A DNA stretch of 64,000 nt from JBHOQS01 sp042408875 (GTDB lineage Bacteria; Chloroflexota; UBA11872; JBHOQS01): NCBI GenBank assembly GCA_042408875.1, contig JBHOQS010000020.1:186001-250000 (forward strand), in the 5' to 3' direction. Position 1 is the first letter of the stretch. Every line of letters starts with the position of its first letter. The notes below the pieces were generated by a model. It worked only from the letters and a program-made list of their open reading frames with translations, searched no databases and was not told the origin of the DNA. Position numbers and translations under genes: made by a program. Below are positions 16,038-24,736 of this stretch, in pieces.

Positions 16038-17435
16038 TTAGCCTGCTGGCCGGATGGGATGCCGCAGGCCGCGGTAAGGGGTGCAGTCGCCGTAGATCAC
16101 AGCGCGGTTCATCTCCTCCTGGAGGTCGCGCAGGCCCTGCTGCAGGGGCACCTCACCGCCAAGGATCCGGTCCATACCCCGGGACCACAACGCGTTCGTC
16201 TCGTCACCGTTGTGATGGCGGAAGTGCCAGCCATGCGGCTTCTTGAATACATCCCCGAAGACCGTGATGTGCTCCGGCGGCTCGCCCGGCGCAGTGGTGA
16301 GGAACACGCTATGGAACGACTTCAGCGCCGGCATCAGGAACTTCGTGCGAGCCATGTCGCCCTGGACCTCCGGCCCGCTCATCCACAGCAGGAACCGCCA
16401 CGCCGCCTCCACCTTCGTGGTCTGGGCGCTCATCCAGTTCGGATGTCCGGCCGTGAGCGATACCCCGGGCCGGCTGTTGTCCAGCTTCGGCACCGGCAAG
16501 ACATCCCAGACAAAGCTGGTGCCGATGGCCGTGCGGTTGCGCGGAATGTCGGTCACCGAGCGGAACCAGAACAGGCTGCGCCCAGCCTGGAAGGCATTCT
16601 TCCCGTACTGCTGCTGGGCCGCACTCTGCTGCGGCCCTGTCATGACGATGTTGTCCTGCATCAGCCACTTCTGGAAGAGCCGCACGGAATCCACAAAGAT
16701 CGGATTGTCGAAACGATAGCGCATAGCGTCCCAGTCCACGAAATCGGCGCCGCGGGTCCAGGGGATAGGCCCGAAGTAGCCGGGCGGGTTCCAGGGCCAG
16801 ATCATGCCCCACTGGTCCACCTTGCCATCGCCGTCGGTATCCCGCGTCGCCCTGGTGCTCAGCTCGAGCAGGTCATCCCAGGTCCAGTCCCCCTTGGCCG
16901 TCTCCCAGGGGTCTTTAAGGCCGAGCTGCTGCACCAGGCTCTTGTTGTAGTAGATGGCGAACGGCTCGGCGAAGTAGGGCAGGGCGAAGAGCTTGCCGCA
17001 CCACTTCTCCGTGCCCATCAGCGTGTAGTCGCGGTCGAGGTCGAGCTTCTCCCGTGCCACCAGCGGCGTGAGGTCGCGGATGAAGCCGGCGTCGTAGAAC
17101 TTGGTATCCAGGTGAGAGTTGCTGTGCGCTGCGTCGGGCCCGGTGCCAGCGGTGAAGAGCGCCAGGAGCTTGGCCGCCCAGTCGGGGTAGTGTTCGAAGG
17201 TGACCGTGATCTTGGTCCGCTCGGTGAACGAAGGCAGGAGCTTCTCCCAGTACGGCGTCCACTCCGGCTGGCGGTTCGCCACGCGGATCTCTACCGGCTG
17301 GGGCGGCACGGCCGGCTGTCTAGCTTCCTCTCGCGCCGGCCCCTGCCGCCGGCAAGCTGCAACCATGCCGGTAATGATAGACACAGAAACGCTTCCCAGC
17401 ACCTCACGTCGTGAGAGCAGGCGCTTCTGGTTCAT
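16038..17435 (-). CDS. Extracellular solute-binding lipoprotein (family 1, Tat signal)
   Basis: The 465-residue protein carries LSRREVLGSVSV (Tat) and a lipobox ending MVAAC at about residue 28. Binding-protein signatures include TERTKITVTFEHYPDWAAKLL, GKLFALPYFAEPFAIYYNKS (about 150-170) and a DTDGDGKVDQWG segment common in sugar-binding members. The ATG follows AAAGGAG. It lies between the GH39 gene and a second SBP, consistent with uptake of the same glycan's products. The ligand cannot be read from sequence. Confidence 0.92.
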   Translation of the reverse strand: MNQKRLLSRREVLGSVSVSIITGMVAACRRQGPAREEARQPAVPPQPVEIRVANRQPEWTPYWEKLLPSFTERTKITVTFEHYPDWAAKLLALFTAGTGPDAAHSNSHLDTKFYDAGFIRDLTPLVAREKLDLDRDYTLMGTEKWCGKLFALPYFAEPFAIYYNKSLVQQLGLKDPWETAKGDWTWDDLLELSTRATRDTDGDGKVDQWGMIWPWNPPGYFGPIPWTRGADFVDWDAMRYRFDNPIFVDSVRLFQKWLMQDNIVMTGPQQSAAQQQYGKNAFQAGRSLFWFRSVTDIPRNRTAIGTSFVWDVLPVPKLDNSRPGVSLTAGHPNWMSAQTTKVEAAWRFLLWMSGPEVQGDMARTKFLMPALKSFHSVFLTTAPGEPPEHITVFGDVFKKPHGWHFRHHNGDETNALWSRGMDRILGGEVPLQQGLRDLQEEMNRAVIYGDCTPYRGLRHPIRPAG

Positions 17436-17567
17436 GGCAGGCTCCTTTCATTCTTACGTTTCTCTCTGCGCCTCTTCCAAGGCTGAAGCGGTCCGCTTCT
17501 CTCAGGCATCGGTGATGACTCAAGCCCCGTCCTGCACACACTGATACGTGTACTCCTGCAGCATACC

Positions 17568-19220
17568 TCAGGCTGGCACCAGCTCAAGCAAGCACACTGC
17601 GTGCGCGGACAGGAGCAGATTGAGCTGGAGACGACCGTCGGGGAGGGCGGTGCAGGCCCTCTCCTCAACAAGGGCGAGCATGCCGGCACGCTCCAGGACG
17701 GCACGCTGTTCCGCCGTGGGCTGCTGCGGACGGCCCATGCGTACCCAGGCAGTGTGCGCGTTGCTGTGCTCCCCATCAATCTGGTAGCGCCGCGTCCGGT
17801 AGACCCGTCCAGGTGCCAGCCCGGCTAGTTCAACCTGCACCGCCGTAGCTGCCTGCACGTCCCAGTCGTCGTGGTGACTGACCAGGAAGATCTGGACCTC
17901 GCCCATGCCATTCAGCGCAGCGATCCCCGAGATATCCGGCGGCGTGGTCGGCGGATCGCCGCCCTCGACGGCCAAGGGATCACGGGTGGCGCTGCTCTCC
18001 AGATGCAGGCGCTGCCCGCCCAGCCGCGCCAGCGCCCGAAAGACGTTCAGTACCGGCTTGTCGATGCCGTTCGTGCTCAGCGTGCGCAGTCCCTCGAAGT
18101 ACCCCCGGCCTTCGAACTGGAAGGCCCAAGTCAGAAAGGCATCGACATGCACCGGCTCGCCGGCGCCCAGGTCCAGCAGCTTGCAGGCTGTTGCTCCGAC
18201 ATAGCTGGCGTAATACTCGGTGTTGCGGAACGTGAGGTTCGGGTTGTCGGCGATGCTGAAGGCGGCCATGCCGTCCGGGTCGCACTCGGAAAGCACGACC
18301 TCCCGGCCGGCCAGCTCCGGGAATTCTCGAATGATCTCTAGGCCGGTCACGATGTGGCGCACCAGGCGGTAGAGCGTGGGCGTCTGCTTAGGCGCCTGCG
18401 GGTTCCGCTGGTAGCCGGCTCCCTTGGCGTGGAAGCTGATGAAGTCGAGCCGGGTGCCCCGCTTGCCGGTAACGAAATTGGTGCCCCGCATACAATGTTC
18501 CAGGAACCCGCGCAGGAAGGCCTCCGCCTCCGGGCGGGCCGGTCCAGTGGTGGCTGGCCCGCCCACGCGTGCCTGCGGCAGCACAGCCAGCAGCCCGGCC
18601 ACCGTGTGGTCGTAGAGGCGGCAGTACTCCTCGAGCGTGCCGGCCCAATAGAAGATATCCGGCTCATTCCAGAGCTCCCAGTACCAGCGGCTGACCTCCC
18701 GCAGGCCGTATCGTGCAAGACAGTGTTCGGCCAGCGCCTGCACCAGCTCCTGCCAGCGCGTATAGTCCCGCGGCGGATAGCGCCAGCCGCCGTCCCGCAG
18801 CGTGTCGTACGGCGTGCCGGGCGGTGCCGTGGACAGCGCCTCGGGCATGAAGCCCAGCTCGACGAAGGGCACGCAGCCGGCTTCGAGATACGTATCGAAC
18901 ACCCGGTCGATGATGTCCCAGGTGTAGATGGGGCGGCCCTGGGCGTCCTCGGTGTAGACGTTGCTAGAGCCCCACTTGGGCCGGCCGGTGCCGTCGCCGG
19001 AGCACAGCAGGTAGTGGGCGCGCACATAGTACGGACCGTCTCCAAGGGAGCCGATCTTGCCGAGCAAGGCGCGGCCGTTCGGCGTGTAGGTGTAGTTCAC
19101 CTCGTCGTAGCCGATGGCTCGCCAGATACGCCGGAGCGGCGAGCGCCGAGTCACGTCGACCCGTACGGTTGCCGTGTGTGATGCCAGTGCGGTCTGGGCG
19201 TGCGCTGTAGTGAGCTCCAC
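17568..19220 (-). CDS. GH39-family glycoside hydrolase (beta-xylosidase-like)
   Basis: The 550-residue enzyme matches glycoside hydrolase family 39. The acid/base region is RWYWELWNEPDIFYWAG (about residue 185) and the likely nucleophile lies in VVLSECDPDG (about 300). The N-terminal RAIGYDEVNYTY and the AHYLLCSGDG stretch are also family-like. A C-terminal beta-sandwich follows (about 400-550). No signal peptide is visible, so it should act in the cytoplasm on imported oligosaccharides, most likely xylosides, although GH39 also includes iduronidases. The start is GTG with ACAGGAGG nine bases upstream. It is co-directional with the LacI regulator and three SBPs. Confidence 0.85.
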   Translation of the reverse strand: MELTTAHAQTALASHTATVRVDVTRRSPLRRIWRAIGYDEVNYTYTPNGRALLGKIGSLGDGPYYVRAHYLLCSGDGTGRPKWGSSNVYTEDAQGRPIYTWDIIDRVFDTYLEAGCVPFVELGFMPEALSTAPPGTPYDTLRDGGWRYPPRDYTRWQELVQALAEHCLARYGLREVSRWYWELWNEPDIFYWAGTLEEYCRLYDHTVAGLLAVLPQARVGGPATTGPARPEAEAFLRGFLEHCMRGTNFVTGKRGTRLDFISFHAKGAGYQRNPQAPKQTPTLYRLVRHIVTGLEIIREFPELAGREVVLSECDPDGMAAFSIADNPNLTFRNTEYYASYVGATACKLLDLGAGEPVHVDAFLTWAFQFEGRGYFEGLRTLSTNGIDKPVLNVFRALARLGGQRLHLESSATRDPLAVEGGDPPTTPPDISGIAALNGMGEVQIFLVSHHDDWDVQAATAVQVELAGLAPGRVYRTRRYQIDGEHSNAHTAWVRMGRPQQPTAEQRAVLERAGMLALVEERACTALPDGRLQLNLLLSAHAVCLLELVPA

Positions 19221-19307
19221 CTCGCTGGTTCCTCCTGTGATTAGTCCGGCGATCCGTCCGGTGATCGATCTGGAGCAGCAATCATCGGTCCGGAGCCTGT
19301 GGGATGG

Positions 19308-20387
19308 TCATCGTGAGATGCCAGCTTCTTGAGACGGCGTGATCTCCTCCAGGCCGGGCACCTGGTACGGGCATCCACACGACCGCCTGATCACGAGCCG
19401 CACCGGGAGATAGGCGCGCGGGGGCGGCTGCCCGGCCTCGATGTACTCGATCATCCGGCGCATGGCTTCGCGCCCCAGATCAAAGCCAGAGAAGACCACG
19501 GTCGTGAGTGGCGGCTCCAGATACGGTGCCAGCGGCAGGTCATCGAAACCTGTGACCGCGACGTCCTCGGGCACGCGCAGGCCGGCGTCTCGCGCGGCGC
19601 GCAGCACAGCCATAGCGGTCCAGTCGTTGGTCGCCATAATAGCGCGCGGCAGCCGGGGGCTGCTGAGGAGCCGTCTGGTCTGCAGGTAAGCGTCGCGCAA
19701 CGTGGAGTTTGTCCACAGGACAAACTCCGGCGGCACAGGCACGCCACGCGCTTGCAACACCTCCCGCGCTGCGGAGAGCCTGGCATCGGCGGTCGCGTGG
19801 CCCGGCAGACCGTGGCAGATGAGGGCGATCTGTTCATAGCCATGCGCGACCAGATGTTCAGCCAGTAGGCGCATGCCCTGAGTGTTATCGATATCAAGCG
19901 ACGGGCATGGGCATTCCGGGGGAAAGTCGCCGATCAGGAGCACCGGCACGCGCTCCGGTCGCGGCTCGGCAAATGCCTGGGCGCAATCCTGATGAGCCCG
20001 CAGGATGACCATGCCGTCCACCTGGCCCCGCTCGAAGAGGCGCTCGCGCAGGTGCACCACGGTCTCCGCAGGCGCGTACTTGATGGCAAGGGCGTATCGC
20101 TGGCGCTCCGCCTCAACGCTGGCGCCGTAGATCACCGACAGGAAGAAGGGGTTGGTCGGCGCTTCGTCCGCCGGCTGAATCACCACCAGGCCGATGCACC
20201 GCGCCCGCCCGCCGGCAAGGCCGCTGGCCATGATGTGCGGCCGGTAGCCCAGGCGCTCGATCACCTGGCGGACACGCTCGCGCGTCTCCGCGCTGATCTC
20301 ACCTTTGGCGTTCAGGACGCGCGAGACGGTCTGCCGGGAGACCCCGGCTGCCTGGGCCACCTCAGCAATTGTAATCTTACGCTTCAC
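19308..20387 (-). CDS. LacI-family transcriptional regulator
   Basis: The 359-residue protein has the LacI helix-turn-helix ITIAEVAQAAGVSRQTVSRV at its N-terminus, the hinge ETRERVRQVIERLGYRPH and a periplasmic-binding-like ligand domain (about 60-330, with VAVTGFDDLPLA). It probably represses the surrounding sugar operon and releases on binding a sugar. The start is GTG after AGGAG. Its gene lies between an SBP gene and the GH39 gene. A 12-bp palindrome with a central CG, the usual LacI-family operator form, lies at 21913-21924 just after the promoter of this operon. Confidence 0.93.
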   Translation of the reverse strand: MKRKITIAEVAQAAGVSRQTVSRVLNAKGEISAETRERVRQVIERLGYRPHIMASGLAGGRARCIGLVVIQPADEAPTNPFFLSVIYGASVEAERQRYALAIKYAPAETVVHLRERLFERGQVDGMVILRAHQDCAQAFAEPRPERVPVLLIGDFPPECPCPSLDIDNTQGMRLLAEHLVAHGYEQIALICHGLPGHATADARLSAAREVLQARGVPVPPEFVLWTNSTLRDAYLQTRRLLSSPRLPRAIMATNDWTAMAVLRAARDAGLRVPEDVAVTGFDDLPLAPYLEPPLTTVVFSGFDLGREAMRRMIEYIEAGQPPPRAYLPVRLVIRRSCGCPYQVPGLEEITPSQEAGISR

Positions 20388-20430
20388 CGGCTCCTGCCCG
20401 GCTGATACCGGCCATCACCACCGTGGCGCG

Positions 20431-21849
20431 CTAGCTGCGCAGCAGCTCATTGATCTGCGGCTTGATCTCAGAGATCATCTGCGCGGCGCTCTTCTGCCCA
20501 TTGCGAACGACAATGTAGCCATCATTGTATAACCGGTTAATGTCAGCGAATCGTGTCACATACGGCGTCGCGCGCAGATTGCGCACACCCTCGGCGTAGA
20601 AGTCGGCGCGCTCCCAGGGCAAGAACAAGGACTGGTCCATGGCTGCGAGCGTGGACTTCCGCCAAGGCAGCGACACATGGGCGCGCAGCATGATCTGCTC
20701 GCTCTCCTTGCCCGACTGGAAGAGAGCGAACTCCCAGGCAGCATCACGATTCTTCGAGTCTTTCAAGATGTGCACGCCTACGGCCAGGCCGCGGATGATC
20801 CGTCCGGCGCGGCCCTTGGGCATTGGCACCATCCCCTTCGGGAAGGGGGCAGGAATGACGTGGGGCGCTAGGGAGTCGTTCGGCTGGATCTCCAGCGCAC
20901 ATCGCCCCTGGCCGAATGCCGCGCCCCAGGTCGGAGAGCGCATGGAGGCGAACTGCTGCCATTCGGTATCGGTCGGTGACACCCCATATTTCGCCGTCAG
21001 GTCGGCCTGGAACTGGATCGCTTCAATAGCCTCAGGCCGATCAAGAACCGTTTGCTTGCCGTCCTTGTCCCACAGGTCGCCGCCAAAGGGCCAGATGAAC
21101 CCGAGCTGGATATCCAGCGCCGTGTGCCGCCACACAGCGCCAAAGATTTTGTTCTCACCGCTGCCGCTGGTCAGTCTCCGCGCAAGGTCGAGGTAGACCT
21201 CGAACGTCCACTGCCCCTCCTGTTCCCAGCGATCCGGCGTCTTTAGCCCGTGTTTATCAAAGAGATCTTTATTGAAGTAGATGTTCTGGATCGACAGGTT
21301 ATGGGGCATGGCCCAGTACTGGCCATCACGGTACCAGTACTGGAGCGCCGCAGGCAAGATGTCCGGGACGGTCTGCTTGTCCTGCTTCATAATGGCATCA
21401 AGGCCAAGCAGGATCCCAGCGTTCACCCAGGGATGGTAATCGCGCGGGTGCGTGTGGGCCAGATCTGGGGCCTCGCCCGCGGTGGCCTGGACGAGGACTC
21501 GGTCTACCAGTGCGCCGGCCGGTATCTCGGGCTCGACCCGGATAGGCGTGCCACGAACGTTGAAGGCGTCGATGACTTCTTGCAGGCCAGAATCCAGCCG
21601 ATCCTGGGTCACGGCGAAGCGGAGTGTCACCGGCGTGCGCGGTGCGGCACCGGCGCCTGCCGGCGTCTCGGCAGGGCCCCGTCCGCCGGGTCGGGCGCAG
21701 GCTGCGGCGGCTGCGGCGAGCGACGCGACCGTGTGGGTCAAGAGCATGCGGCGCCGCGTATAACGCAGATAACCCGATGCGGCTGGTGATTGAGATTGAG
21801 GATGGGATCCACGGCTTGCCGCGTGGTGGTGAAGCGCTGCTACAACCAT
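20431..21849 (-). CDS. Extracellular solute-binding lipoprotein (family 1, Tat signal)
   Basis: The 472-residue product is the first gene of the LacI/GH39 operon. The start at 21849 was chosen because AGGAGG lies 6 bases upstream; the frame runs further up without a better site. A long N-region leads to YTRRRMLLTHTVASL and a lipobox ending AAAAC (about residue 51). The body shows GQYWAMPHNLSIQNIYFNKD (about 160-180), typical of oligosaccharide-binding proteins. It would capture the inducing sugar. A strong promoter and palindrome lie upstream. Confidence 0.9.
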   Translation of the reverse strand: MVVAALHHHAASRGSHPQSQSPAASGYLRYTRRRMLLTHTVASLAAAAAACARPGGRGPAETPAGAGAAPRTPVTLRFAVTQDRLDSGLQEVIDAFNVRGTPIRVEPEIPAGALVDRVLVQATAGEAPDLAHTHPRDYHPWVNAGILLGLDAIMKQDKQTVPDILPAALQYWYRDGQYWAMPHNLSIQNIYFNKDLFDKHGLKTPDRWEQEGQWTFEVYLDLARRLTSGSGENKIFGAVWRHTALDIQLGFIWPFGGDLWDKDGKQTVLDRPEAIEAIQFQADLTAKYGVSPTDTEWQQFASMRSPTWGAAFGQGRCALEIQPNDSLAPHVIPAPFPKGMVPMPKGRAGRIIRGLAVGVHILKDSKNRDAAWEFALFQSGKESEQIMLRAHVSLPWRKSTLAAMDQSLFLPWERADFYAEGVRNLRATPYVTRFADINRLYNDGYIVVRNGQKSAAQMISEIKPQINELLRS

Positions 21850-21912
21850 TGAGCGTCCTCCTGGGCGCAGGTGCCACAAGTTAGTATGACAACTCTACAA
21901 CATCCTGTTACT

Positions 21913-21924
21913 GCTCACGTGAGC
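21913..21924. promoter_or_regulatory. Candidate LacI-type operator
   Basis: GCTCACGTGAGC is a perfect 12-bp palindrome centred on CG, as in LacI-family operators. It sits a few bases downstream of the expected start of the minus-strand operon that encodes a LacI regulator. Binding by that regulator is inference. Confidence 0.45.
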
Positions 21925-21933
21925 GCTGCACCC

Positions 21934-21962
21934 AGCGTAGCAGGTGCGCGTGGGGTTGTCAA
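21934..21962 (-). promoter_or_regulatory. Promoter of the SBP-LacI-GH39 operon
   Basis: On the minus strand TTGACA (21962-21957), a 17-base spacer and TACGCT (21939-21934) form a good sigma-70-type promoter. It points at the SBP gene starting at 21849, leaving a leader of about 75 bases that contains the palindrome at 21913-21924. Confidence 0.65.
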
Positions 21963-22099
21963 GAAGCCGGCGGCGATACGGTGTGGGGGTAACCTGCGGT
22001 GTCTGCTATGCTATCCCCGGTCTGGTCGACGATATCTGGCCGGCTCTGAGGACTGCTGCAAGTGTGGCAGGCTTAGGCACAAGATCCCGGTCCAAAGCA

Positions 22100-22128
22100 A
22101 TGACAGTGGCGTCGTGCGGGAGTATGCT
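22100..22128 (+). promoter_or_regulatory. Promoter of the SBP-kinase pair
   Basis: ATGACA (22100-22105), a 17-base spacer and TATGCT (22123-22128) precede the SBP start at 22156. The two divergent promoters in the 306-base gap (21850-22155) are about 140 bases apart, so one regulator could act on both. Confidence 0.5.
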
Positions 22129-22155
22129 TCACCGCGCACCTTGGAGGGACCAGCG

Positions 22156-23616
22156 ATGAAAATAGCGTACCCCAAGCGCTCTGTAGGGCGTCCAGTTACG
22201 CTGCGGCTAACAAGGCGAGGCTATCTCCAAGCCTTAGGTGTTCTGTCGGGTGGCTTTTCTCTAAGCGGCTGCCTTGCTCGACGCACTTCTGAAGAGCGCG
22301 GCGCACTATCCCTGGAACTACGCGGGCGAGCACGCCTCTGGCTGGGCGGGGCCCCACTGGAAGCGTACTCGCAACAGTTCGCCCTGTGGCGGGAGCAGGC
22401 ACCGGCGGTCGAACTTGAGCTGGAGCAGAAGCAGGTATTCGATATTCGGGAAGCTGAGGCCCTGATCGCCGCTATCGTGGCCGGTGATCCTCCGGCGGTA
22501 GTCTACTGGAACCGCCCGGTCACCGGCAGCGCGGCGGTCAAAGGTATCATCCTGCCGCTGGACGAGTTTGTGCAGCGTGACCGTTTTGACCTGAACCGCT
22601 TCTATCAGGGGCCGCTTCAGGAGTGCTACGGGCCCCTTGACCGCAAGCTCTACGCCCTGCTCTTTGATGTGGACAATCGTCTCTTGTACTGGAGCAAGCC
22701 GGCGTTTCGTGACAGCGGCCTGGATCCAGAACAGCCGCCGCAGGACTGGGCAGACTTCGCGCAGATGGCTCGCCGGATGACTCTGCGCAGCTCCACCGGC
22801 GACTTGGAGAAGCTGGGCTTCAACCCCTCGTTGGGCACAGAGCTGCTCTATCAGTGGGCGCTGGCCAACGGTGGGGGCGACTATCTCAGTGCCGATGGCC
22901 GTAGAGTCACCCTGAATGCACCCAAACATGTTGAGGCGCTGGAGTTCCTGGTTGAGCTGACGCAGGCGCTGGGCGGGACCGAACGGGTGAGCGCGTTCCT
23001 GAGCCGCTTCGGCGGCGGGGGCATGAATGCTGCGCTGGCAGCCTTTGGCGCAGGTAAGCTGGGAATGCAGATCAGCACCAACGTAGCCTTGCCGTCGTAT
23101 CTCCAGTACATGCCCTCCGGCGACTTCGGGGCGGCAGCCCCTCCGCCGCGCCAGCGTGGCATGCCGCCGGTTACTTGGGCCGGCGGTTGGGGCTGGGCTG
23201 TGCCGGCCGGAGTGCCACAACCGGACCTGGCCTGGCGCCTGCTGGCCTTCCTGGTTAGCGAAGAGGGCGTGGCAGCGCGAGTAGCTGCAGAAGCCGCGCT
23301 GAGCGTGCAGGCGGGGCGACCTTTCTTCTTCGGTCGTTTCACCGGGCAGCCTCGTCTGGACGAGATGCTCCTGGCTCGCTTCCCGCCGCCGAGCAGAGTT
23401 GCACCGCTGGTGCAGCTTGGCCTGCAACTGATGCCACAGGCGCGCGGCCGTCCAGTGAGCCCGTTAATCGCCGAGCTCTGGCAGGCTCAGAAGGATGCTA
23501 CCGCTGCAGCGATCCAGGGCACGATGACCGCCCGAGCGGCGCTTGACGAGGCGACGCGGCAGGTGCAGGCCCAGCTCGACCAGTTCTGGAGCGACTACGA
23601 GAAGCGTAAACGATGA
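22156..23616 (+). CDS. Extracellular solute-binding lipoprotein (Tat signal)
   Basis: The 486-residue protein starts at an ATG 6 bases after GGAGGGA. LTRRGYLQALGVL and a lipobox ending SLSGC (about residue 36) mark a Tat lipoprotein. The body contains FDVDNRLLYWSKPAFRDSG, a variant of the 'L-YNK' element of other SBPs, and QWALANGGGDYLSADGRRV. It is more divergent than the other SBPs here. Its stop overlaps the ATG of the next gene, a kinase-like protein, by 4 bases (ATGA), which suggests coupled translation and a shared substrate. Confidence 0.87.
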   Translation: MKIAYPKRSVGRPVTLRLTRRGYLQALGVLSGGFSLSGCLARRTSEERGALSLELRGRARLWLGGAPLEAYSQQFALWREQAPAVELELEQKQVFDIREAEALIAAIVAGDPPAVVYWNRPVTGSAAVKGIILPLDEFVQRDRFDLNRFYQGPLQECYGPLDRKLYALLFDVDNRLLYWSKPAFRDSGLDPEQPPQDWADFAQMARRMTLRSSTGDLEKLGFNPSLGTELLYQWALANGGGDYLSADGRRVTLNAPKHVEALEFLVELTQALGGTERVSAFLSRFGGGGMNAALAAFGAGKLGMQISTNVALPSYLQYMPSGDFGAAAPPPRQRGMPPVTWAGGWGWAVPAGVPQPDLAWRLLAFLVSEEGVAARVAAEAALSVQAGRPFFFGRFTGQPRLDEMLLARFPPPSRVAPLVQLGLQLMPQARGRPVSPLIAELWQAQKDATAAAIQGTMTARAALDEATRQVQAQLDQFWSDYEKRKR

Positions 23617-24608
23617 CAGGACAGGGACCGCAGGACCCTCTCGATGCTGCTCCAGCCTCTCCCGCGGTCGGGGTGCGGCTTGCCTGGGAGGAGCTTCCCG
23701 CGCGCCTCCGCGACGCCGCCGAGGCCTGGCTGGGAAGCCCTGTCGTCGCGGCGGTGTCACAGCAGAGTGGCTTTTCGCCGGGGGTAGCAGCGCGGCTCCG
23801 GACTGCTGATGGGCGGCGGGTGTTCGTCAAAGCAGCCGGGCCCGAGCCCAACCCTGTTACCCTGGCCATGCACCGCCGTGAGGTCGCCATCCTGCGGGCG
23901 TTGCCTCCTCCTGAAGCCCCGGTGCCGCGGCTCCTGTGGTCATGCGATGAAGGAGAGCAGGGCTGGGTCGTGCTGGCGATGGAGGACGTCGATGGCTGGC
24001 ATCCAGCCCAGCCTTGGCGCCTGGATGAGCTGGAGCGGGTGATGAAAGCGCTGGCCGACCTGGCTGCCGCGCTCACTCCGTCACCGCTGTCTCCCCAGGT
24101 TGCCGGCACAGCCACGGAGCAGTTCACAGAGCGGCTGTGCGGCTGGCAACGGCTGCGCCAGGAACGCCCGGATGGGCTCGATGCGTGGTCGGCGCGTCAT
24201 CTTGATGCGCTGGCTGAACTGGAAGCGCAGGCGCCTGCCGCTGTAACGGGAGATACCCTGCTGCACTTCGATATCCGGGCGGACAACCTGCTACTCACGC
24301 TGCAGCGCGTCTGGTTTGTGGACTGGCCACTGGCCTGCGTAGGGGCCGCCTGGGTCGACCCGGTTTTCTTCGCCCCCAGCGTGACCATGCAGGGCGGTCC
24401 GCCGCCTGACGCGCTGCTGCGGCTGTATCCAGCCTGCCGAGCGGCCGATCCCCAGGCCATCACGGCTGCCCTCGCTGCCGTCGCTGGCTTCTTCACCCAC
24501 CGCGCCTTGCAGCCACCGCCGCCGGGGATCCCGACCGTGCGCGCCTTCCAGGCCGCGCAGGGCGCAGTGGCGCGGCGGTGGCTGGCCGAGCGCACGGGCT
24601 GGTCCTAG
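23613..24608 (+). CDS. APH-fold phosphotransferase (aminoglycoside phosphotransferase family)
   Basis: The 331-residue protein is a small-molecule kinase of the aminoglycoside/choline kinase fold. The N-lobe has RRVFVKAAGPEP (ATP-binding Lys) and HRREVAIL. The catalytic loop LHFDIRADNLLL (about residue 215) fits HxDxxxxN, and VDWP supplies the metal-binding Asp. No signal peptide is seen, so it is cytoplasmic. Substrates in this fold range from antibiotics to sugars and homoserine; here the 4-base overlap with an SBP gene points to an imported metabolite rather than drug resistance. That role is inference. Confidence 0.85.
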   Translation: MTGQGPQDPLDAAPASPAVGVRLAWEELPARLRDAAEAWLGSPVVAAVSQQSGFSPGVAARLRTADGRRVFVKAAGPEPNPVTLAMHRREVAILRALPPPEAPVPRLLWSCDEGEQGWVVLAMEDVDGWHPAQPWRLDELERVMKALADLAAALTPSPLSPQVAGTATEQFTERLCGWQRLRQERPDGLDAWSARHLDALAELEAQAPAAVTGDTLLHFDIRADNLLLTLQRVWFVDWPLACVGAAWVDPVFFAPSVTMQGGPPPDALLRLYPACRAADPQAITAALAAVAGFFTHRALQPPPPGIPTVRAFQAAQGAVARRWLAERTGWS

Positions 24609-24736
24609 CGCACCTGCCACGCCTTCCTCGGGAAACTCCGCCAGAGCGACCCTTTGACTGCTGTCCGGCCCGGCGTGGATCGTGTGCTGGCCACCCCCGC
24701 CGATGTCACCAGGCCGCGCAAGACGGGCTGGGGAAG

